Positions 1 to 5,554 of a stretch of 5,554 nucleotides of DNA are shown here, one piece after another (the first letter of the stretch is position 1; every line of letters starts with the position of its first letter). The stretch spans positions 22,837 through 28,390 of the forward strand of contig DJFN01000090.1 in the NCBI GenBank assembly GCA_002432085.1, read 5' to 3'. Below the pieces are notes generated by a model that was not told the origin of the DNA, searched no databases, and saw only the letters and a program-made list of their open reading frames with translations. The DNA comes from Flavobacteriales bacterium UBA5871 (lineage in GTDB: Bacteria > Bacteroidota > Bacteroidia > Flavobacteriales_D > Crocinitomicaceae). A program made the translations under genes and the position numbers.

Positions 1-25
1 ACTGAAGACCGTCCGACTGGACCAA

Positions 26-57
26 TTTTGATCAATCGGAGATTCGCCGTATCTTTG
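26..57 (+). promoter_or_regulatory. Bacteroidota-type promoter candidate for mtaB
   Basis: A TTTG at 26-29 (within TTTTG 25-29) is followed after 20 nt by TATCTTTG at 50-57. The second element is a full match to the Bacteroidota -7 consensus TAnnTTTG, and the first matches the -33 TTTG/TTG element at the spacing known for Flavobacterium and Bacteroides. Transcription would start around 61-63, giving a leader of about 15 nt before the ATG at 78. There is no useful Shine-Dalgarno: the AAAGG at 72-76 ends one base before the ATG, too close to serve, which is normal for this phylum. The match is seen in sequence; promoter activity is inferred. Confidence 0.6.
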
Positions 58-77
58 TCGCCTCTTTACCGAAAGGC

Positions 78-1394
78 ATGCAACAGTTCAAAAAGGCCGC
101 ATTTTATACGCTCGGATGTAAGCTGAATTTTTCAGAGACATCGACCATTGCGCGCCTGTTTGACAATGCCGGTTTTGCCAAAGTCGATTTTGAGGAAACG
201 CCGGATATCCTGGTGATCAATACGTGCTCGGTGACTGAAAATGCCGATAAAAAGTGTCAGCAGCTGGTGCGCCGCGCGTTGAAGATCAACCCGGAAGTGT
301 TCGTAGCCATCATCGGTTGCTATGCACAGCTGAAGCCGGAAGAAATTGCCGCAATCCCGGGAGTTTCGCTTGTTTTGGGCGCGAACGAGAAATTCAACAT
401 CATCGAGCACCTCGAAGAACGCGATAAAACGGCTACCACGGCTACGGTAAAATACGAAAGCATCAAGCAGACAAAATCGTTTATTCCGTCGCATTCCATG
501 GGCGATCGCACGCGTTCGTTCCTCAAAGTACAGGACGGCTGCGATTACTTCTGTACATTCTGTACTATTCCATTGGCTCGCGGAAAAAGTCGGAATGCCA
601 GCATTTCCGAAACCGTCCGTGAAGCGGAGAAAATCGCTGAAACGGCGGTAAGAGAAGTAGTGCTTACGGGAGTCAATATCGGCGATTTTGGTCAGGGTGG
701 CGAAGAGAATTTTTTCGGACTGGTGAAAGAGCTGGACAAAATCCCCGGCATCGAACGCTACCGGATTTCCTCCATCGAGCCAAACTTATTAAGCGACGAG
801 ATCATTGCCTTCACGCTTTCCGAAGCCGAGCGATTCGTGCCGCATTTCCATATTCCGCTGCAATCGGGTAGTAATCGTTTGCTGAAAGCGATGCGCCGCA
901 AATACCTGCGAGAATTGTACGCTGAACGCGTTGCGCACATCAAATCCCTGCGACCGGATTGCGCGATCGGTGTGGACGTAATCGTTGGTTTTCCCGGCGA
1001 AACCGATGCGGAGTTCCTCGAAACAATGGATTTCCTGAAAGACCTCGAGGTTTCCTACCTGCACGTGTTCACCTATTCCGAGCGCGCCAACACGACGGCC
1101 ATCAAGCTCGGCGATCCTGTTCCGAACGAGATCCGCAAGCAACGAAGCAAGCAATTACATATCCTGTCCGACAAGAAAAAGCGGGCGTTCTACGAGCAGA
1201 ATATCGGTTCCGTTCGTACCGTTCTTTTCGAAGCCGAAGAAGACAACGGAATGATGTATGGCTTCACGGAAAACTACGTGAAAGTCAAATACCCGTTCGA
1301 CCCCGAATTGGTCAATACCATGCGCGAAATCCGGCTGGATGAAATCGACCGTGATGGTGTGGTGAAATGCAGCCTGGTTGCTATGACTGTATAA
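78..1394 (+). CDS. mtaB: tRNA t6A37 methylthiotransferase MtaB (radical SAM)
   Basis: This 438-residue enzyme adds a methylthio group to C2 of N6-threonylcarbamoyladenosine at position 37 of ANN-decoding tRNAs, giving ms2t6A. It acts in the cytoplasm with two [4Fe-4S] clusters and S-adenosylmethionine. The N-terminal methylthiotransferase domain (about 5-115) has its three cluster cysteines at C14 (TLGCKLN), C50 (NTCSVT) and C81 (GCYAQ). The radical-SAM domain (about 145-370) has the CxxxCxxC motif at C155, C159 and C162, followed by RGKSRN, then HIPLQSGS and GFPGET (304-309). A TRAM-like RNA-binding region follows (about 373-435, including YGFTENYVKV). Length and all six cysteines are as expected for an intact enzyme. 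The TLGCKLN opening and the LARGKSRN stretch after the radical-SAM cysteines favour MtaB over the paralogues MiaB and RimO. ATG 78 is chosen because the in-frame stretch back to the TGA at 3-5 has no other start and a promoter lies just upstream. The gene appears to be transcribed alone. Confidence 0.94.
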   Translation: MQQFKKAAFYTLGCKLNFSETSTIARLFDNAGFAKVDFEETPDILVINTCSVTENADKKCQQLVRRALKINPEVFVAIIGCYAQLKPEEIAAIPGVSLVLGANEKFNIIEHLEERDKTATTATVKYESIKQTKSFIPSHSMGDRTRSFLKVQDGCDYFCTFCTIPLARGKSRNASISETVREAEKIAETAVREVVLTGVNIGDFGQGGEENFFGLVKELDKIPGIERYRISSIEPNLLSDEIIAFTLSEAERFVPHFHIPLQSGSNRLLKAMRRKYLRELYAERVAHIKSLRPDCAIGVDVIVGFPGETDAEFLETMDFLKDLEVSYLHVFTYSERANTTAIKLGDPVPNEIRKQRSKQLHILSDKKKRAFYEQNIGSVRTVLFEAEEDNGMMYGFTENYVKVKYPFDPELVNTMREIRLDEIDRDGVVKCSLVAMTV

Positions 1395-1407
1395 GAATAC
1401 GAGAGTT

Positions 1408-1611
1408 TCACCACAAAGGAGCAAAGATTCTTTTACACCCATACTGCTTAAGGTAGCAAAGAGAATGCTCGTTGGAATCTATTCTGTGGTCCGTCCGCCA
1501 GCGGACGAAAATTGAATTTCGGACTTAAAAATTAACCCGGAACGCCTTTGCTCCCTTCCCGATAGCCATTGGGAACACAGCAGGAAATCTGCCTTTGCTC
1601 CTTTGTGGTGA
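1408..1611. repeat. Nested inverted-repeat element filling the convergent spacer
   Basis: The outer arms TCACCACAAAGGAGCAAAG (1408-1426) and its exact reverse complement (1593-1611) are 19 nt long. Inside them lie further pairs in compatible nested order: CTGCT 1444-1448 with AGCAG 1579-1583; AGGTAGCAAAG 1451-1461 with 1546-1556 (10 of 11 paired); and a central hairpin at 1492-1507. Side hairpins are possible at 1462-1466/1481-1485 (AGAAT/ATTCT) and 1556-1560/1571-1575 (TTCCC/GGGAA). The AGCAAAG core therefore occurs four times, twice on each strand. Both outer arms lie 13 nt past a stop codon (1394 and 1625). No coding sequence is evident inside. It could be a MITE- or REPIN-like dispersed element, a bidirectional transcript-end structure, or both. 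The structure is seen in sequence; the role is inferred. Confidence 0.75.
1492..1507. repeat. Central GC-rich palindromic hairpin
   Basis: CGTCCG (1492-1497), loop CCAG and CGGACG (1502-1507) form a perfect 6-bp stem; on paper a seventh C-G pair would leave only a 2-nt loop. It sits close to the centre of the larger inverted-repeat element. No T-run follows on either strand, so it is not a standard intrinsic terminator by itself. It looks like a dispersed short palindrome or the apex of the folded element. Confidence 0.6.
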
Positions 1612-1624
1612 GAAGAATTGAGTT

Positions 1625-4600
1625 TTACCGCAACAAGCTCACATGCCCCACCAGCTCATGCTCGAGCCCGGTGTAATCCACATACAGGATTTTCCACGTG
1701 TAAACGCCGTCCGGGCATTCTTTTCCTTCGTAGGTTCCGTCCCACGCTTTGTCTAATGCACCGCCTTCATAAATGCGCTCACCCCAGCGGTTGTAGATCT
1801 CGATGTTGAATTCCTGGATGTTGCCGCCGAGCGCGAAGAAGGTCTCGTTAAAGACGTCGCCGTTTGGCGTGAACGTATTCGGTACGTAGATGATCGGATC
1901 GTAGATGATACGTACATCGTCGCTGGCCGTACAGCCGTTTTCATCGGTATAGGAAACGGTGTAGACGAAATTCCGATCTGGATTAGCGACCGGATTGCTG
2001 CAGTTCACACAACTCAGGTATTCGGCCGGAGACCACGTAAACGGACCCGGAGTCGTGCTGTTCGCGGAAAGCTGAACGACGTCGCCGGTAAAAGCATATA
2101 CGTCCGGACAGGTTTGAATGAACGGCATCGGGTATAGATCAACGGTTACCTGCGCTGAAGCAACGCAGCCGTTTTCGTCGGTTCCGGTAACGGTATAAAC
2201 CGTCGGATCGTAGCTGCTGGCCAGTACTTCCGATCCGGATTGTGTTACAAATTCCACCGACGGTTGCCAGTGATAGGAAACACCGCCATCTGCCCAGAGA
2301 GAAGCCGGCTCGCCCGGACATACGATCGTATCGTTTCCGGCTGTAATCGTGGCGTTCACAACGTCAACGAACACGCTGTCGAGCTTGCTGTCGCAGGCAT
2401 TGCTGAAATCACAATAGTAATAACGATCGGTTTGTGTCGAAATGGTTACCGTTGGGCCGGTCAGCGGCGCAATATCCAATGGCGGACTCCACGTATAATT
2501 GGTAGCACCGCTTACGGTCAGCGTGCCGGTCAGTCCTTCGCAATAGCGCAACGTATCCGGTATGACGGGTTCCGGCGTGGTAAATTCCACGGTGATCGTT
2601 ACCGATTCGTTCAGCTCGCAGCCGTCGACCGTTGTTCCGACAACGGTATAAGTAATGGTATTATCCGGCGTGGAAACCGGCGTGGTGCTGCTCGGATCGT
2701 CGAGGAAGGTCGGTGGTGACCAGGTGGCGCTCGCGACGCCGTTGACAAATAACGACACGCTGTTCCCGAAACAGATGATCGTATCGTTCGAGGCTCCGAC
2801 GTTTCCACCGAAGACTTCCAGCAATACCTGAACGGTGTCTACGCCGCAGCTGTCGCTGATGATACACGTAAACAGCGTGTTTTCCTGGATATTGGTCACG
2901 GTCGGATTCGGAATGTTCGGGTCGTCGAGCAGGTCGGTTGGCGACCAAACGTAATTGGCGCCGCCAAATGCTTCGAACTGGAATGAACCGCCCGGACAAA
3001 CAGGCGCTGCAGGCTCAACAATTCCACCCTGGAAGTCTCCGATGTTGACTTCGAATTGCACGGTGTCCGGCGCGAAACACTCGTTCGAGTCGGTCACGAT
3101 GAGTGTTACGGTATAGGAGCCCGGTCCTGCATACGTATGCGAAGGATTGATTTCGGTCGAAAAATTATTGTCGCCGAAATCCCAGAAAAACTCGTTTCCG
3201 TTGGCACTGTTATTCTGGAAAACAACCGGATCGGGCAGGCAGATCAACGGCTCGGGATCGTTTACGATCGCTTCGATGTGGCTGAGCTCGAATTTGAAAA
3301 CGGCCATGTTGCAGTTCTGACTCTGATCGGCGGGCGACCAGCTTCCCGGTGTTGTTGTGAAGCCCGAAGTCGTCTGGCCACAGGATCCGCAAACAGCGTG
3401 GTAAATACTGCCATTTTTGTCGAAACGACTCGTTCCGCCGTCTACGTGTGCACTGGAAGAAGTCATGCCTCCCATAAATGTGGCGTATTTCAGCGCAGCC
3501 GCATCGCCATCCAGTACGCCGATCCAGAAGTTGCTGCCGTTGGTGGAGCTTTGGAACGCATCGGAAGTGAACGGAAAGCCGGAGCTGGTACTGAAAATAG
3601 CCTGATCGCCGTGGTTGAGTACCCCGCCCCAGCCGCAAATGTAAATATCGCTGCAATTGGAAACCAGGAACGCGGTTGGAGAGATCTCAACGTGTCCGGT
3701 TCCGGCGCCGATAACGGTTGTCCAGAGCTGAGTCGACAGGTTCGGACTGTATTTCATGATGAACTGCCCTGAGTTTGCAACGCCGTAGCAACCCGGACTC
3801 ACAGGAACGGTTCCTTCGGTTTGTCCATAAACATATACGGCGTTCGACAGATCGACCTGCACGAAATAGCCCTGGTCGTATTCTGAAGTGCCGAGATAAG
3901 TTCCGGAAAGGAAAGCTCCGGAAGTATTGTTCAAACGAGCGATGTAGCCGTCACCGATACCGCCGTTGAAGGAAAGATCGTGACCGGATGAGAACGGCAG
4001 CGAAGGTGAATTCGTACCGCCTGTCATGTAAATATCGCCAGTAGAAGAGCGCTGAAGACTGTTTCCGGTTTCATTGCCACTTCCGCCGAAATAGGTCGAC
4101 CAGCTTAAGGTGCTCAATCCCTGGTCGATTTTGAGAATGACGGCATCCTGCGGGCCGTTCAGTGAAGCTTGTGCGGCGTTTGCTATCGGGAAATCGGATG
4201 AGTTCGTTACACTGGCGATGTAAACGTTCGTGGCATCTACAATCACTTCTCCGCGGAACTGGTCGCCGTAGTTGTATTGCAGCGCTCCGACATTGATTCC
4301 ATCGGTTGACGTTCCGCCGATAAAAGTCGACGCAATCAGGTTGTTACCGCCGGCGCTCAGTCGCGCGATGTAAATATCCGTTCCGCTTGCGAAGCTCAGG
4401 CCGTTTTCCGCCACCGGAGGACCACCCGCGAACGTATTGTCATAGGAAGCACCGGCCATCGGGAAGTTCCAGGAAGCGGTTGCACCCAGAATGAACAGCT
4501 CGCCCGTTGTCGAACACACGATGGAATGCGGTGATTCGCCGTCACTGCCACCGATGTAAGTCGAAAAGATCAGGTCGGAACCGTCCTGACTGAATTTGCT

Positions 4601-5464
4601 GATCCCGATATCGATCGAGCCGCCGTTGTAGGTGTTGTCGAGCGCGCCGGTTGTAATCGGATAGCCTGTTCCGAAAACGATTCCGCCGCCGAAAAGATTC
4701 CCGTTCTGATCAGGCGTCGCGGTGAATCCCCAATTGTCGGCTGTTGAACCCGAAAACGTAGAAAAGGTCAATGACGGATCGATGATCAGCGTATCGGCGA
4801 ACATCGTGTTTTCCAGCTCGAACCAGACAGTTGCTCCCTGAAGCTTATAATTGACTTCAACAGGCACTTTCCGTCCGTTCTGCAGGGTCCAGGCGATCGG
4901 TTTTCCTTCCGTAATGGTTCCCATCGAATGGGTAATGACCAGCTCGTCGTTGACCATTTTTACGGATTTTGCACCGTCATACGACCAGCGGATCACACTG
5001 GCATCCGTATTCGGCGCAACGATCCACGAATATTTCAACGAGCTTAAGCCTCCCTGGATGTGGAGATCGATTCCCGGATAAACGGCTTTCGACGTAACAC
5101 CTTGGAACGAACGGACGTCCGACTTCCATTTCGACGGATCGTTGGAAAGAAAATAGTTGCGATAGAATGGAGAAGGCGTTTCTTCGGCAAAACGGGCTTG
5201 TGAAGATGCTCCTATGAACGCTGTTTTGACGACGTGTCCGCGGAAACCTTCTGCTTCACCATCGTGTGCATGATCGCGGTTGTACTCGTAAATGTTGTAG
5301 GTGAAACCATTCGGCTCGATGAGCATTTCGCCTTTCTGCAATTCGACCTTATAATTGAAGCGATGGTCCCATTGTCCGCGGTTTGGGTGTAGCCATACCT
5401 GATCATCCTGGCCGAAACAGCGCAGCATGACAAGCAATAATGGTAAGGTCCACCAACGTAACAT
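1625..5464 (-). CDS. Secreted SBBP-propeller/PKD/Ig-repeat protein, T9SS type-B sorting domain
   Basis: A 1279-residue modular protein predicted to be exported by Sec and then by the type IX system to the surface or medium. In order: signal peptide about 1-19 (hydrophobic TLPLLLVML, likely cut after FGQ); a DUF7948-like N-terminal domain about 20-231 (HPNRGQW, then NGFTYNIYE); seven SBBP-type propeller repeats about 232-728, with STF/STY-GG cores near 235, 301, 379, 456, 521, 582 and 661; one PKD domain about 730-808 (WDFGD 761-765, HTY 776-778); five Ig-like repeats about 818-1188, each with a WSP or WQP core (W840, W915, W992, W1066, W1144) and paired cysteines; and a CHU_C/TIGR04131-type C-terminal domain 1192-1279 (VPNTFTPNGD, IYNRWGERIYE, ending GHVSLLR), the type-B T9SS signal. 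No catalytic motif is visible, so binding, adhesion or a structural surface role is inferred and the ligand is unknown. The ATG at 5464 is preferred over M13 because it keeps the signal peptide. The frame is intact and the gene stands alone, convergent with mtaB. Confidence 0.93.
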   Translation of the reverse strand: MLRWWTLPLLLVMLRCFGQDDQVWLHPNRGQWDHRFNYKVELQKGEMLIEPNGFTYNIYEYNRDHAHDGEAEGFRGHVVKTAFIGASSQARFAEETPSPFYRNYFLSNDPSKWKSDVRSFQGVTSKAVYPGIDLHIQGGLSSLKYSWIVAPNTDASVIRWSYDGAKSVKMVNDELVITHSMGTITEGKPIAWTLQNGRKVPVEVNYKLQGATVWFELENTMFADTLIIDPSLTFSTFSGSTADNWGFTATPDQNGNLFGGGIVFGTGYPITTGALDNTYNGGSIDIGISKFSQDGSDLIFSTYIGGSDGESPHSIVCSTTGELFILGATASWNFPMAGASYDNTFAGGPPVAENGLSFASGTDIYIARLSAGGNNLIASTFIGGTSTDGINVGALQYNYGDQFRGEVIVDATNVYIASVTNSSDFPIANAAQASLNGPQDAVILKIDQGLSTLSWSTYFGGSGNETGNSLQRSSTGDIYMTGGTNSPSLPFSSGHDLSFNGGIGDGYIARLNNTSGAFLSGTYLGTSEYDQGYFVQVDLSNAVYVYGQTEGTVPVSPGCYGVANSGQFIMKYSPNLSTQLWTTVIGAGTGHVEISPTAFLVSNCSDIYICGWGGVLNHGDQAIFSTSSGFPFTSDAFQSSTNGSNFWIGVLDGDAAALKYATFMGGMTSSSAHVDGGTSRFDKNGSIYHAVCGSCGQTTSGFTTTPGSWSPADQSQNCNMAVFKFELSHIEAIVNDPEPLICLPDPVVFQNNSANGNEFFWDFGDNNFSTEINPSHTYAGPGSYTVTLIVTDSNECFAPDTVQFEVNIGDFQGGIVEPAAPVCPGGSFQFEAFGGANYVWSPTDLLDDPNIPNPTVTNIQENTLFTCIISDSCGVDTVQVLLEVFGGNVGASNDTIICFGNSVSLFVNGVASATWSPPTFLDDPSSTTPVSTPDNTITYTVVGTTVDGCELNESVTITVEFTTPEPVIPDTLRYCEGLTGTLTVSGATNYTWSPPLDIAPLTGPTVTISTQTDRYYYCDFSNACDSKLDSVFVDVVNATITAGNDTIVCPGEPASLWADGGVSYHWQPSVEFVTQSGSEVLASSYDPTVYTVTGTDENGCVASAQVTVDLYPMPFIQTCPDVYAFTGDVVQLSANSTTPGPFTWSPAEYLSCVNCSNPVANPDRNFVYTVSYTDENGCTASDDVRIIYDPIIYVPNTFTPNGDVFNETFFALGGNIQEFNIEIYNRWGERIYEGGALDKAWDGTYEGKECPDGVYTWKILYVDYTGLEHELVGHVSLLR

Positions 5465-5468
5465 ATAC

Positions 5469-5502
5469 CGAATTTACGAAATGCGTATGATAATCAGCCA
5501 AA
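5469..5502 (-). promoter_or_regulatory. Weak Bacteroidota-type promoter candidate for the large gene
   Basis: Read on the minus strand, TTTG (5502-5499) is followed after 22 nt by TAAATTCG (5476-5469), which matches TAnnTTTG except for one base. The gap is within the 17-23 nt range reported for Flavobacterium. The predicted transcript start would fall at or within a few bases of the ATG at 5464, making the mRNA nearly leaderless. That reduces confidence, and the real promoter may lie elsewhere or beyond the window. Confidence 0.3.
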
Positions 5503-5520
5503 AACAGGATGCGTTTCCTG
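5500..5520 (-). terminator. Weak hairpin plus T-run, possible terminator of an upstream minus-strand gene
   Basis: On the minus strand CAGGA (5520-5516), a 6-nt loop and TCCTG (5509-5505) form a 5-bp stem followed directly by TTTTT (5504-5500). This has the form of a small intrinsic terminator. It would suit a minus-strand gene ending just inside or beyond the right edge, but no such gene can be shown here. The T-run overlaps the weak -33 promoter match, so the two readings compete. The stem is short and could be chance. Confidence 0.2.
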
Positions 5521-5554
5521 AAAGGGCCTTATCGTTAATTAAACTGTTTTTTCG

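Noticed and set aside
1..77. Possible tails of an upstream gene (frame ending at TGA 29-31, LKTVRLDQF; or frame ending at TGA 3-5)
   Set aside because: Too few codons to recognise a product or choose a frame, so no partial gene is called.
1155..1442. 95-codon minus-strand open frame starting in the inverted-repeat flank and running into mtaB
   Set aside because: Its first residues (MGVKESLLLCGE) are just translation of the repeat arm and the rest is antisense to the mtaB TRAM region.
1403..1625. GAGTTT at 1403-1408 and 1620-1625 as a target-site duplication of a mobile element
   Set aside because: The left copy overlaps the first base of its arm while the right copy is separated from its arm by 8 nt. 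A true duplication should flank both ends in the same way, so this is probably chance.
2240..2719. 159-codon open frame on the + strand opposite the Ig-like repeats
   Set aside because: The product is low in recognisable structure, rich in Arg, Gly and Ile from reverse-complemented Thr/Val/Asp codons, and entirely antisense to the repeat region.
3056..3772. 238-codon open frame on the + strand inside the large minus-strand gene
   Set aside because: It is fully antisense to a well-supported domain region (propeller end and PKD), shows no recognisable family or domain pattern, and no start context. It is best explained as a shadow of the real gene's codon bias.
5462..5464. Lipoprotein signal (C16 in MLRCFGQ) for the large protein
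   Set aside because: Arg immediately before the cysteine does not fit a lipobox, and the C-terminal T9SS domain with an ordinary signal peptide explains export better.
5480..5554. Possible C-terminal ends of a minus-strand gene entering from the right edge (for example EKTV or KKQFN followed by TAA)
   Set aside because: Only four or five codons are visible before the stops, and a third frame stays open for about 26 codons with no protein-like features, so none can be supported.

Overview
The window holds two complete convergent genes and a structured spacer between them. It looks like chromosomal DNA of a Bacteroidota bacterium, probably a Flavobacteriia/Cytophagia-type lineage, with roughly balanced base composition by eye. 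Three things point to this phylum: the large gene encodes a type IX secretion (T9SS) cargo with a gliding-motility-type C-terminal domain; its N-terminal module and seven-bladed SBBP propeller are typical of Bacteroidota surface proteins; and a Bacteroidota-style promoter (TTTG, 20-nt gap, TAnnTTTG) precedes the first gene. Genus cannot be told from the sequence.

Layout. 1-77: leader with a good promoter candidate and no supportable gene. 78-1394 (+): mtaB, a radical-SAM methylthiotransferase that makes ms2t6A at position 37 of tRNAs. 1395-1624: a 230-bp spacer filled almost completely by a nested inverted-repeat element (1408-1611). Its outer 19-nt arms match perfectly and each lies exactly 13 nt beyond the stop codon of the adjoining gene. 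1625-5464 (-): a 1279-residue secreted modular protein, made of signal peptide, N-terminal DUF7948-like domain, seven-bladed propeller, PKD domain, five cysteine-paired Ig-like repeats and a T9SS type-B sorting domain. 5465-5554: 90-bp upstream region of that gene, with a weak promoter match and a weak hairpin plus T-run on the minus strand.

The two genes are functionally unrelated (tRNA modification in the cytoplasm versus a cell-surface or secreted protein) and face each other, so they do not form an operon. The part least explained by known gene families is the intergenic nested palindrome. It may act as a bidirectional 3' end for both transcripts, be a non-autonomous mobile or dispersed repeat, or both. 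I saw no RNA genes, CRISPR array, transposase or phage genes.
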